From assembly GCF_000178975.2 (NCBI RefSeq), contig NC_015064.1, positions 1,984,001 to 2,048,000 on the forward strand: a stretch of 64,000 nucleotides of DNA, given 5' to 3'. This DNA comes from Granulicella tundricola MP5ACTX9 (GTDB taxonomy: Bacteria > Acidobacteriota > Terriglobia > Terriglobales > Acidobacteriaceae). The position numbers were made by a program, and so were the translations under genes. Below the pieces are notes generated by a model. It saw nothing but the letters and a program-made list of their open reading frames with translations. It did no database searches and was not told the origin of the DNA. Below, piece after piece: positions 19,875 to 27,871 of the stretch (positions within the stretch are counted from its first letter, which is position 1; every line of letters starts with the position of its first letter).

Positions 19875-21902
19875 ATGGACCGTAGGAGTTGGCCCAAGGT
19901 TGCGTATGTTTTCGCGGTCGCTGCGTTGTTCGCGGTGCTGGCGGGGGAGCTTTGGCTTTCGGTGCGGTCGATGTCGCAGACGGCGGATGAGGCGGCGCAT
20001 CTTTATTCAGGGTATGAGTATTGGACGGCTCGGGATTATGGATTGAATCCGGAGCATCCGCCGATGTTGAAGCTGGTGGCGGCGATGCCGCTGCTGGGGA
20101 TGGGGTTGAAGGTGCCGCAGGGGGCGGAGGCGGAGACTTCAAAGATGCAGGAGTATGTGGGGGGCGGGGAGTTTCTGTACGGCAACGATGCGGGGCGGGT
20201 GTTGTTCCGGGCGCGGGTGGCGGCTTCGGTGTTCTCGCTTTTGCTGGCGGCGATGGTGTTTGCGGCGGCTTACGAGATGTTTGGGGCGGGGACGGGGCTG
20301 ATCGCACTGGTGCTGTGCGTGTTTGAGCCGACTCTGCTGGCGCATGGGGCGTTGGTTACGACCGATATGGCGGCGAGCTGCATGATCTTTGCGGCGATGT
20401 ATGCGCTTTACCGGTATGAGAAGAGGCCGGGTATTGGGCGGCTTCTGGTGGTGGGGGTGGCAGTGGGGCTTGCGCTGGCGGCTAAGTTCAGCAGCCTGCT
20501 GCTGCTGCCGATGTTTGGGGTTTGTTTGCTGCTGGAGTGGTTGAAAGAGCGGCGGCGGTTGCGGGCGGGTGGTGAGGTGGCCCAGGGATTTGGGGGGTGG
20601 AAGAGGGTTTTGGGTTGGGTTGGGGCGGTTTTGGTGGCCTGGGTGGTGCTGTGGGGGTTCTATCGGTTTACGTACGCGGCGAGGCCGGGTGGGCTGCAGC
20701 TTGCTCCGACGCTGGCGGCTTATGCGGCGATGCTGGGGCCTACGGGGAAGGCTGGGCTGATTATGGCGGCGGCGCGGATGCATCTGCTGCCGGAGGGCTA
20801 TCTCTACGGGCTGGTGGATCTGCAGATCTTTGGTGGGGCGCTGCCTTCGTTTCTACTGGGGACGGTGCATCCGGGGCCGACGAAGATGTACTTTCCGGTG
20901 GCGTTCGTGATCAAGAGCACGCTGGCGGTGCTGGCGTTGCTGGTGGGGTTGCCGTTTGTGGCGAGGGGGAAGGGCGGGCGGTACTGGCGGGAGTTGGTAT
21001 TTCTCTTGGTGCCGGTGGTGGTTTATCTGGCGGTGAGTTTGAATGCTCCGGAGAATATTGGAGTTCGACATATTCTGCCGGTGTTTCCGTTTGTGATGGT
21101 GCTGGCGGGGTGGTCGGCGGGTTTGATAATGGGGTGGGGACGGGTGGGTGCGGCGATTGCGGGGGTGCTGCTGGTGGTTCATGTGGGGTCTTCGCTGCGG
21201 GCGTTTCCGGATTACCTGCCTTATGCGAATGAGGCGTTTGGTGGGCCGGCGCGGACGTATCGGGTGCTGACGGACTCCAATGTGGACTGGGGGCAGACAT
21301 TTCTGAAGACCTCGGACTATCTGCGGAAGAACAAGGTGGAGGATTGCTGGTATGCGGTGGGGCTGGGGGTATCGTTTGTGGATCACTACCGTCTGAACTG
21401 CAGGCCGCTGCCTTCGGGGTTTGGGCGGGTTACGGGGATGCAGTTGCCGGTGATTCCGCCCACGGTGCATGGGACGATTCTGGTGAGTGCGGTGGAGGCC
21501 AGCGGGTTGTTCTGGGGGAATGGGGTGCTGAATCCTTATGGGGAGCTGCTGAAGCGGCGGCCGGACGACATGATCGGGGATGCGGTTCTGGTGTTTCGAG
21601 GGGATGTGGCGCTGCCGTTGGCTTCGGCTGAGGCTCACTCCAGCGCTTCAAGCTTTCTGCTGAGACGGGGGAGGCTGGAGGAGGCCCTGGGGGAGGCGAA
21701 TTTGGCGGTGGCGGGGAGTGGGGTGGCACCGGATATACGGGTGAACCTGGGGGCTGTGCTTCTGACGATGGGGCGGAAGGCGGAGGCGGAGGCGGCGTTT
21801 GGGGAGGCTCGGAGGCTGGCGGGGCAGTACGATCCTGAGGGGGTGCAGCATACGGATCAGGTGATTGCGGGGCTGGAGTCTGCTGTACAGTCTGGGCATT
21901 AG
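19875..21902 (+). CDS. GT-C glycosyltransferase (PMT/GT39-like) with a short TPR tail
   Basis: A 675-aa polytopic membrane protein of the dolichyl/polyprenyl-phosphate mannosyltransferase type. The first outside loop carries the acidic catalytic signature in SQTADEAAHLYSGYEYW and then DYGLNPEHPPMLKL, as in GT-C enzymes. Ten or so hydrophobic helices follow through residue about 430, then a soluble domain. The last 90 residues contain a TPR-like pair (RRGRLEEALGEANLAVAG and MGRKAEAEAAFGEARRLAG). The ATG at 19875 was chosen because the membrane domain begins right after it. Glycosylation of a protein or lipid on the periplasmic side is the likely role; acceptor unknown. Confidence 0.85.
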   Translation: MDRRSWPKVAYVFAVAALFAVLAGELWLSVRSMSQTADEAAHLYSGYEYWTARDYGLNPEHPPMLKLVAAMPLLGMGLKVPQGAEAETSKMQEYVGGGEFLYGNDAGRVLFRARVAASVFSLLLAAMVFAAAYEMFGAGTGLIALVLCVFEPTLLAHGALVTTDMAASCMIFAAMYALYRYEKRPGIGRLLVVGVAVGLALAAKFSSLLLLPMFGVCLLLEWLKERRRLRAGGEVAQGFGGWKRVLGWVGAVLVAWVVLWGFYRFTYAARPGGLQLAPTLAAYAAMLGPTGKAGLIMAAARMHLLPEGYLYGLVDLQIFGGALPSFLLGTVHPGPTKMYFPVAFVIKSTLAVLALLVGLPFVARGKGGRYWRELVFLLVPVVVYLAVSLNAPENIGVRHILPVFPFVMVLAGWSAGLIMGWGRVGAAIAGVLLVVHVGSSLRAFPDYLPYANEAFGGPARTYRVLTDSNVDWGQTFLKTSDYLRKNKVEDCWYAVGLGVSFVDHYRLNCRPLPSGFGRVTGMQLPVIPPTVHGTILVSAVEASGLFWGNGVLNPYGELLKRRPDDMIGDAVLVFRGDVALPLASAEAHSSASSFLLRRGRLEEALGEANLAVAGSGVAPDIRVNLGAVLLTMGRKAEAEAAFGEARRLAGQYDPEGVQHTDQVIAGLESAVQSGH

Positions 21903-22257
21903 GATATGTGAGGTTGGGATGAGGCGTGTTTGGATCTTGCTGGTTGCGTTGCTAGGGATGCAGATGGCGTTTGCACAGGGAGGGAAGACGATGAAGCATG
22001 TGACGGGGAGTTTCGATGTGAAGATGGTGCCGCAGGCGGGCGATGAGGCGGGGGGTAGTCCGGCGGTTGGGCGGATGCTGATCGATAAGGCGTTCCATGG
22101 GCCGCTGGAGGGGATCAGCAAGGGGCAGATGCTTTCGGCGGGGGATTACTCGAAGGGGTCGGCGGGGTATGTGGCGATCGAGGCGGTGACGGGGACGCTG
22201 GATGGGAAGAAGGGCGGCTTCGCGCTGCAGCACTCGGGGACGATGGATCAGGGGGCG

Positions 22258-22266
22258 TCCAGTCTG
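22258..22266 (+). repeat. Target-site duplication, left copy
   Basis: TCCAGTCTG directly before the left terminal inverted repeat; identical to 23801-23809. In the interrupted gene it encodes Ser-Ser-Leu. Confidence 0.95.
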
Positions 22267-23800
22267 CTTTCAATTACCCACAAGTTTCGTGCCGAGGATG
22301 AAGCCGAGCTGTATGTCGGTGAGGCGGGTCATTCCGCGCCACATGACAGTGTTTCCTGGAGGCGGATCTTTGGCGCGAGCAAGGTAGCCTCCGAGGCGGG
22401 CAACTTTGGTCAGGTACAAGGAGAGCTGATTGCCGGTGAGAGTGGCACCGGGTGGATCGCTTACCAGCTGATCCAGTAAGTAGATCTCGGTTGGCGTCAG
22501 CGCCATGTAGGGTGCCCCCTCGGGTCTGGTCCGGTTCAGCATCGTTATCCAGAAGACTCGCCAGCTGAGTAGACATAGGATGGCGATGAGATTGACGAGT
22601 CGATCTGCGGTGCGTAGCTTCACGTCTTCTGCTTTGCAGCCAGACTTCAGGATCTTGTGGAAGGTCTCGATCTTCCACCGCATGGCATACCAGTTCAGCT
22701 TTTCGATGGCCTCCTTGCGGGATCGTATAGGAAGATCGGTGACCAGCTTCCAGTCGATCGGCTCGCGACCCTTCGGAGGATTGCGCTCGATGGCATGAAG
22801 GACCGTGAGCATCAGCGGCGGATACATCTTCTGTTTGGCAACTGGAGCAAGCACCCTGATGCGACGGTAGCGGAGTTCAAGAACGGCTTCATTTACGGTG
22901 CCCTTCTTATCGCGCACTTCGACCCGGTGCAGCCCCTTCACGTGCACCTCGCGCATCTCGTCGGCGATCGTGTGGTCGCCCTCACCGGCAAGCCTGTCCA
23001 CGCACGTTCTCAGAAGAAAATGAGTACCGGCCTGATGGGCGATTGAGAACAGTTCGTAGATGTCGCTCTCACGATCGCCGATGTGGACGATACGTTCAGG
23101 TTCGGCCAGCAAGGCTGTCGACTGTTTCACGTTCTCGAGCCAGCGATAACTCTCCTTCTGTTCGATCGGGATACGTGTCGGATTGATGCTGCGTTTGAGC
23201 GCGTTCGCGCCATGGAACTTGTCCCTGCTCCAAAACTTGATCGCAGCCAGCCCGAGTGGAAGACCATCCGTGGTGACGACCAGACTGGAGTGCATCAGGA
23301 TGCCGCAGGTGATGTGGTGGCCCGGCCCGCCGCCCTTGGCATAAGGCGAGGCCAGTTTCTGGAGGATGCCAACTGACTCAGGATCGTCCCGGTGGTAAGA
23401 GAACTCGGTCGTGTCGTGAAGCACCAGCACCGGAGATTCGTTTGTGGCAGCGAAACGCTCCCGAGTGCAGAGAAAATGCCCAGCCAGGATCTTCTCTTCA
23501 TCAACCCGGGCATTCGATAAGAAGCGGTAGGCCGCCTTCGTAGCCGCCCAGTCCTGACAGGCGAAGGGGATGCTTCCGCCGATCTGCTCTGACAGTTGCG
23601 TGAGAAGAGTAACGAATCTCTTGCCGTGACGAACATCCTTAAACTGGCAGCCCGCAACCTCACGTTCCAGCCAACTCCCAATCTCCTCGTCCCGAGGTTC
23701 CATACAAGGACTTCATCAGACCAGCAGAAAGATTAATAGTGACATTCTTGAGCCCTTGAGACTGCCAGCTCTTGGGGGAGAAGATGTGGGTAATTGAAAG
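22267..23800. mobile_element. Complete IS4-family insertion sequence (IS50-like group), 1534 bp
   Basis: The ends are CTTTCAATTACCCACA (22267) and its exact complement TGTGGGTAATTGAAAG (ending 23800), a 16-bp perfect terminal inverted repeat with weaker similarity further in. Both sides carry the 9-bp target duplication TCCAGTCTG. The element contains one intact transposase gene on the minus strand whose stop codon lies inside the left inverted repeat. It interrupts a DUF3224-type gene. Perfect ends and duplication suggest a recent insertion and a possibly active element. Confidence 0.96.
22270..23703 (-). CDS. IS4-family transposase (IS50/Tn5-like DDE)
   Basis: A 477-aa transposase that cuts and pastes the surrounding IS. 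The N-terminal region (GKRFVTLLTQLSEQIGGSI, then CQDWAATKAAYRFLSNARV) matches the Tn5-type DNA-binding domain. The DDE core is complete: first Asp in LVLHDTTEFSYHR, second Asp in IVHIGDRESDIYELF, and the Glu in the signature Y-x2-R-x3-E-x6-K (YAMRWKIETFHKILK). There are no frameshifts or internal stops. The ATG at 23703 is close to the right end and the stop lies in the left inverted repeat, so the gene fills nearly the whole element. Confidence 0.96.
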   Translation of the reverse strand: MEPRDEEIGSWLEREVAGCQFKDVRHGKRFVTLLTQLSEQIGGSIPFACQDWAATKAAYRFLSNARVDEEKILAGHFLCTRERFAATNESPVLVLHDTTEFSYHRDDPESVGILQKLASPYAKGGGPGHHITCGILMHSSLVVTTDGLPLGLAAIKFWSRDKFHGANALKRSINPTRIPIEQKESYRWLENVKQSTALLAEPERIVHIGDRESDIYELFSIAHQAGTHFLLRTCVDRLAGEGDHTIADEMREVHVKGLHRVEVRDKKGTVNEAVLELRYRRIRVLAPVAKQKMYPPLMLTVLHAIERNPPKGREPIDWKLVTDLPIRSRKEAIEKLNWYAMRWKIETFHKILKSGCKAEDVKLRTADRLVNLIAILCLLSWRVFWITMLNRTRPEGAPYMALTPTEIYLLDQLVSDPPGATLTGNQLSLYLTKVARLGGYLARAKDPPPGNTVMWRGMTRLTDIQLGFILGTKLVGN

Positions 23801-23809
23801 TCCAGTCTG
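23801..23809 (+). repeat. Target-site duplication, right copy
   Basis: TCCAGTCTG directly after the right terminal inverted repeat of the IS; identical to 22258-22266. Confidence 0.95.
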
Positions 23810-23958
23810 ACGGTTACGGTGGTTCCGGGGTCTGGGACGGGCGAGTTAGTGGGGTTGAGTGGGACGATGAAGATCGTGATCGAGGGTGGAAAGCACAGCT
23901 ACGTTTTCGACTACTTGCTGTAAATCGACCCCTTGACCCCTACCGGGGTAAAAGTACT

Positions 23959-23998
23959 CAAAGTCTTCAAACGATGTGAGTTAGGTTTGGACATCCTG
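23959..23998 (+). repeat. Dispersed AGTCTTCA-type intergenic repeat, copy 2
   Basis: CAAAGTCTTCAAA (23959) followed by GAGTTAGGTTTGGACATCC (23978), matching the first two modules of the copies at 11443 and 40879. It lies in the 100-base gap after the split DUF3224 gene and before the end of the convergent methyltransferase gene. A short GC hairpin (CGGGCC/GGCCCG, near 24003-24020) follows. Confidence 0.65.
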
Positions 23999-24024
23999 CC
24001 GCGGGCCGATCATGGCCCGCACTT

Positions 24025-24798
24025 TTATCTGGGGGTGGCGTGGAGGCGCAGGCGGACGTAGTCGGCGGTCCAGTTGTGGGTGAGGGGGTCCTGGAGGATG
24101 GGGGTCAGGAGGGCTACGGTATCGGCCAGGGCTTTGGGGCGATGCTTGGCCGGGACGTGGTCGAGGACTCCGTTGCGGAAGGTCTGGAGCCAGGTTGCCA
24201 TGCCATCCGGGCCGCCGGGGAGGGGTGTCGGGCGGGGGTGGAGGGTAACGGACTGGACTGCGAAGCCGGCAGCTTCGAGCAGGGACTGGTAGTGGGCGGG
24301 TGAGGGGAAGAAGCTGGCGGCAAGGGCTTCGGAGTCGAGATTGTAGGGGGCGAGGACGGCGGAGAGGGCGGTGCGGATGGCGGCGATGTTGCCCTGGCCG
24401 CCCATCTCTGCGACGAATCGGCCGGTGGGCTTGAGGGCGCGGCGGATGGCTGCGAGGGCCGCGGGCTGGAGGGCGAGGTTGATCCAGTGGAGGGCGGCGT
24501 TGGAGAAGATGGCGTCGAACTGGGTTTCGTACGGCAAGTTCTCGGCGCGGTGGTGGTCGATGGTCAGGCCTCGGGCGCGGGCTGCGGCGACCATGGTGTC
24601 GGAGGCGTCGACACCGGTGAGGAGGGCTCCCGAGGCGGCGAGTTGGGTGGTGAGGGCACCGTCACCGCAGCCGAGGTCCAGGATGTGCTCGCCGGGCTGG
24701 GGGTTGAGGAGATCGACGATGGCGGTGGCCATGGTGGCGACGAAGCGGCCGTTGGCGGCGTAGGCGGTGGTGTTCCAGGTTTGGACGGAGGTTGCCAT
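24025..24798 (-). CDS. Class I SAM-dependent methyltransferase, trans-aconitate-methyltransferase-like
   Basis: A 257-aa Rossmann-fold methyltransferase. Motif I is HILDLGCGDGALTTQL, followed by the acidic ligand in LLTGVDASDTMV; the later FDAIFSNAALHWI segment is typical of the Tam-like/methyltransferase-11 group. The start ATG at 24798 (MATSVQTWNTTAYAANG) is chosen because the Tam-like fold begins there. The frame continues 23 codons upstream, but with no domain content. It stands alone, between the disrupted locus and an MFS gene. Substrate unknown; a small carboxylic acid is possible by resemblance. Confidence 0.87.
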   Translation of the reverse strand: MATSVQTWNTTAYAANGRFVATMATAIVDLLNPQPGEHILDLGCGDGALTTQLAASGALLTGVDASDTMVAAARARGLTIDHHRAENLPYETQFDAIFSNAALHWINLALQPAALAAIRRALKPTGRFVAEMGGQGNIAAIRTALSAVLAPYNLDSEALAASFFPSPAHYQSLLEAAGFAVQSVTLHPRPTPLPGGPDGMATWLQTFRNGVLDHVPAKHRPKALADTVALLTPILQDPLTHNWTADYVRLRLHATPR

Positions 24799-24988
24799 GA
24801 AGGAATTGTGCGCTTTATAAGTCTGGGTTTGAGGGGGATGGGGTTTGCTTATGAAGAGAACAGGCAACGGCGCACATTGATCAGTTTTGAGTCGCGAGTT
24901 TCGAGTTGCGAGTCGGAAAGGCGAGATTCAGTGTGCGCGGTATTCGGTTGAATTGCGACGAGTTAGGAGATACGGGCATCTCTTAGGT

Positions 24989-26221
24989 ATGGCTTCTATT
25001 AGTCGTGTGGTCTCCCCTTTGGAGGAAAAGACGGAGTTACGGGGTGGTGCGGGACAGCTTCTGGCGGTGTTTTTGTGCGGGACGCTGGCGTTTCTGGATC
25101 TTTATTGCGTGCAACCGCTGCTGCCTCTGCTCTCCCGGGTGATGCATGCGTCTGAAAGTGCTGTGGGGTTGACGATCAGCGCCGCGACGCTGGGGGTGGC
25201 GGTTTCCGCGATGCTGCTGGCGGTGTTTGGGGAGAGGCTTGATCGTAAGCGGACGATCGTGATCTCCATGACGGCGCTGGCGTTGAGTACGCTGATGACC
25301 TCAACGGCGCACAACCTGGTGCAACTGGCGATGTGGCGGCTGCTGGAAGGGCTGCTGACGCCGGGGATCTTCATTATTACGATCGCGTATGTGACGGAGG
25401 AGTGGCCGGCGCTGCAGGTGCCTCGGGCGATGAGCGTGTATGTGGCGGGTACGGTGTTCGGCGGGTTCGTGGGGCGGGTGTCGGGTGGGTTGCTGGGGGG
25501 CAGGGTCGGGTGGCGGCCGGTGTTTGTGCTGCTGGGCGTGCTGGGGCTGTGTGGGGCTGCGGCGACGCAGTGGCTGCTGCGGCCGGCGACGATGCGGCGG
25601 GTTGCGAAGAAGGCTGAATCGATCTGGACGCCGGTGATGCGGAACCTGCGGAGCACGCGGCTGCTGGCTACGTTCGCGATCGGGTTCTGCATGCTGTTTA
25701 CGCTGGTGTCCGTGTTCAGCTACATCACGTTTTACCTGACTGAGGCTCCGTTCCTGCTTTCGACGGATGCGATCAGTTGGCTGTTCTCTGTGTATCTGTT
25801 TGGGCTGGTGGCTACGTTGATTGCAGGGACGGTGCTGGCGAAGGTGGGGCTGAGGGCTGGGATGCTCGCTGCGGTGGGATGCTGCCTGGTGGGGGTGGGG
25901 CTGACGTTGATTCACCTGTTGCCGGTGGTGGCGCTGGGCCTGGCGGTGGCGAGCTCCGGGGTGTTTGTGGCGCAGGTGTGCGCGAACAGCTTTCTTAGAG
26001 ATGCGGCTCCGGCGGGTGGGCGGGTATCGGCTGCGGGGATGTATATCTGCAGCTATTACATTGGCGGGACGGTGGGGGGTGTGCTGCCGGGGCTGGTGTG
26101 GAGGATGGCTGGCTGGCCGGGGTGCGCGGGGCTTACGTGCGGGTTCCTGGTGATTGCGGGTGTGACGGCGTTCTTTGGGTGGAGGGAGAAGAATGGATGG
26201 GCGGAGCCGGTGCCGGTCTAG
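24989..26221 (+). CDS. MFS transporter, YnfM-like
   Basis: A 410-aa twelve-helix permease. It starts at ATG 24989, after which the first helix (LLAVFLCGTLAFLDLYCVQPL) and PLLSRVMHASESAVGLTISA follow, closely resembling the YnfM branch of drug-type MFS proteins. The loop between helices 2 and 3 has the conserved GERLDRKRTIV (a G-x-L-D-R-x-x-R/K form). Upstream in-frame codons are excluded because they encode no domain and lack a better ribosome-binding site. Expected role: efflux of a small organic compound; substrate unknown. A heptanucleotide tandem array begins a few bases after the stop. Confidence 0.88.
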   Translation: MASISRVVSPLEEKTELRGGAGQLLAVFLCGTLAFLDLYCVQPLLPLLSRVMHASESAVGLTISAATLGVAVSAMLLAVFGERLDRKRTIVISMTALALSTLMTSTAHNLVQLAMWRLLEGLLTPGIFIITIAYVTEEWPALQVPRAMSVYVAGTVFGGFVGRVSGGLLGGRVGWRPVFVLLGVLGLCGAAATQWLLRPATMRRVAKKAESIWTPVMRNLRSTRLLATFAIGFCMLFTLVSVFSYITFYLTEAPFLLSTDAISWLFSVYLFGLVATLIAGTVLAKVGLRAGMLAAVGCCLVGVGLTLIHLLPVVALGLAVASSGVFVAQVCANSFLRDAAPAGGRVSAAGMYICSYYIGGTVGGVLPGLVWRMAGWPGCAGLTCGFLVIAGVTAFFGWREKNGWAEPVPV

Positions 26222-26227
26222 AGTTTT

Positions 26228-26320
26228 AGGGACCAGGGACCAGGGACCAGGGACCAGGGACCAGGGACCAGGACCAGGGACCAGGGACCAGGGATCAGGG
26301 ACCAGGGAGCAGGGACTAGG
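26228..26320 (+). repeat. Tandem heptanucleotide array (GGGACCA)n
   Basis: About thirteen units of GGGACCA, mostly exact in the first half, with one shortened unit near 26271 and decayed units (GGGATCA, GGGAGCA, GGGACTA) toward the right end. It separates the MFS gene from the M28 peptidase gene. The gradient of decay suggests growth by slippage from the left. Confidence 0.93.
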
Positions 26321-26421
26321 GGTGGATTGGGAGAGACTTAATCCATGATCACCGCGGGGAATAGGTTCGGCGGTGATCGGTTAGGATTGGCTTGCCTGAG
26401 TTTGATGGGCCTGGAGAGCGA

Positions 26422-27813
26422 ATGCGTTTGGATCGGCTTGCGGTTGGGTTGATGGTTGGGTTGATGGTTGCGCCTGTTTTTGGGCAGGCGGCCTGGACGG
26501 TGAAGCCGGAGTGGGTGCGGGCGCATGAGGAGTTTCTGGCGAGCGATGTGATGGCCGGGCGGGGAAGCGCTACTCGGGATGAGGAGATTACGGCGACGTA
26601 TGTGGCGAGCGAGTTCATGGGGTATGGGCTGAAGATGGCTCCGGGGATGAGCTCTTATCTGCAGGCGGCGGAGGTGGTGAGTCCGAGGCTCGACGGTCAT
26701 GCGGTGCTGAAGGCTGGTGGGGTGACGTTGAATGAGGGCAGCGACTTTACGTTGTTGATCTCCTCCGGCGCGGATGTGAGTGGGCCGGTAGCTATGGTCT
26801 CGGGTGATTTAAAGACGGCGCGGGTGAGCAAGGGGGCCGTTGTGGTGGTGGGCGCGCTGCCGGCCGGACAGGCTGGGATGCAGGCGATCGGCGCGGTGCA
26901 GCGGAGTGGACCTGCGATGGTGGTGGTGGGGGAGGATGAATCGACGCAGGGGCTTTATACGATGTTCGGCGGGAAGACACGGACGCCGATCCGGTTGAAG
27001 GATGCGGCGGCGGGGCGGACGCGGGCGACGATTGTTTCCGTGAGCAAAGCGGGGATGGCGAAGCTGGCTGGGCTGGGGAGTGGGACGGTTTTATCTCTGC
27101 ATGTGCATGTGGTGCCTGAGGCGACGGCTCGAAAGACGTTCAATGCGATTGGGTACCTGGAGGGAAGCGAGCCGGGGAGTGGGACGATTCTGCTGACGGC
27201 GCACCTGGATCACCTGGGGATTGGGGCTCCGGTGAATGGGGATTCGATCTATAACGGGGCGAATGACGATGCGGCGGGGACTACGGCGGTGCTGGAGTTG
27301 GCGCATGCGTTGGCTGGCGGGCCTAAGACACGGCGGAATGTTTTGTTTGTTTGCTATGGGAGCGAAGAGGCTGGGGAGCTGGGGTCGACTTACTTTGGCG
27401 AGCATCCTCCGGTGCCGTTGAAGGAGCTGGTGGCGAATCTTGAGTTCGAGATGATTGGGACGCAGGACCCCAAGATGCCGAAGGGCGTGCTGCTGCTGAC
27501 GGGTTGGGAGCGGAGCAACCTGGGGCCTACGCTGAAGGAGCATGGGGCGCTGCTGGGGCCTGATCCTTATCCTGAGGAACACTTCTTTGAGCGCAGCGAT
27601 AACTACGCGTTGGCGTTGCAGGGCGTGGTGGCGCATACGGCTGCGGGTTGGGGGACTCCTCCTACCTATCACAAGCCGGATGATGATCTGGCTCATTTGG
27701 ATATCGGGTTTATGACGAGTGCGATTCAATCGCTGGTGGAGCCGGTTAGGTGGTTGGCTACGAGTGATTTCAAGCCGGCCTGGAATGCTGGTGGAGAACC
27801 CAAGAGGCAGTGA
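26422..27813 (+). CDS. Exported M28-family zinc aminopeptidase with PA domain
   Basis: The ATG at 26422 follows GGAGAGCGA and opens a Sec signal peptide (MRLDRLAVGLMVGLMVAPVFG), giving a 463-aa product. A protease-associated insert covers residues about 95-230. The M28 co-catalytic zinc ligands are visible: His and Asp in TAHLDHLG, Asp in NGANDDAAGTTAVLELA, the catalytic Glu pair in GSEEAGELGS, and the last His near HKPDDDLAHLDI. This fold releases N-terminal residues from peptides in the periplasm or outside. It is followed after a short tandem duplication by an M20 peptidase, so the two may act in sequence on peptides. Confidence 0.9.
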   Translation: MRLDRLAVGLMVGLMVAPVFGQAAWTVKPEWVRAHEEFLASDVMAGRGSATRDEEITATYVASEFMGYGLKMAPGMSSYLQAAEVVSPRLDGHAVLKAGGVTLNEGSDFTLLISSGADVSGPVAMVSGDLKTARVSKGAVVVVGALPAGQAGMQAIGAVQRSGPAMVVVGEDESTQGLYTMFGGKTRTPIRLKDAAAGRTRATIVSVSKAGMAKLAGLGSGTVLSLHVHVVPEATARKTFNAIGYLEGSEPGSGTILLTAHLDHLGIGAPVNGDSIYNGANDDAAGTTAVLELAHALAGGPKTRRNVLFVCYGSEEAGELGSTYFGEHPPVPLKELVANLEFEMIGTQDPKMPKGVLLLTGWERSNLGPTLKEHGALLGPDPYPEEHFFERSDNYALALQGVVAHTAAGWGTPPTYHKPDDDLAHLDIGFMTSAIQSLVEPVRWLATSDFKPAWNAGGEPKRQ

Positions 27814-27857
27814 CGGTGTAGTGAGACGGCAGTGACGGTGTAGTGAGACGGCAGTGA
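27806..27857 (+). repeat. 22-bp tandem duplication between the two peptidase genes
   Basis: The unit GGCAGTGACGGTGTAGTGAG plus AC occurs twice (27806-27827 and 27828-27849) and begins a third time (GGCAGTGA at 27850). The first unit covers the last codons and TGA of the M28 gene, so the duplication starts within coding sequence. The next gene starts at 27872. Confidence 0.9.
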
Positions 27858-27871
27858 GAGGCAGGATTGAT

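Larger units (their letters stand above)
21919..23923 (+). pseudogene. DUF3224-type exported protein gene, split by an IS4-family element
   Basis: The ATG at 21919 (after GAGGTTGGG) opens a signal peptide (MRRVWILLVALLGMQMAFAQ). A DUF3224-like body follows, with FHGPLEGISKGQMLSAG, KGSAGYVAIEAVTGTLDG and ALQHSGTMDQG. The frame runs into the IS at 22267 and ends there in 71 foreign residues (stop 22477-22479). The missing end resumes at 23810: [15 protein letters not shown], then [12 protein letters not shown] and a TAA at 23921. Removing the IS and one 9-base target copy joins the halves exactly in frame as a 153-aa protein. DUF3224 proteins are small beta-barrel-like proteins of unknown function. 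It is presumably inactive now. Confidence 0.92.

Noticed and set aside
26228..26320. CRISPR array
   Set aside because: Units are seven bases with no spacers and there are no cas genes; it is a simple tandem repeat.
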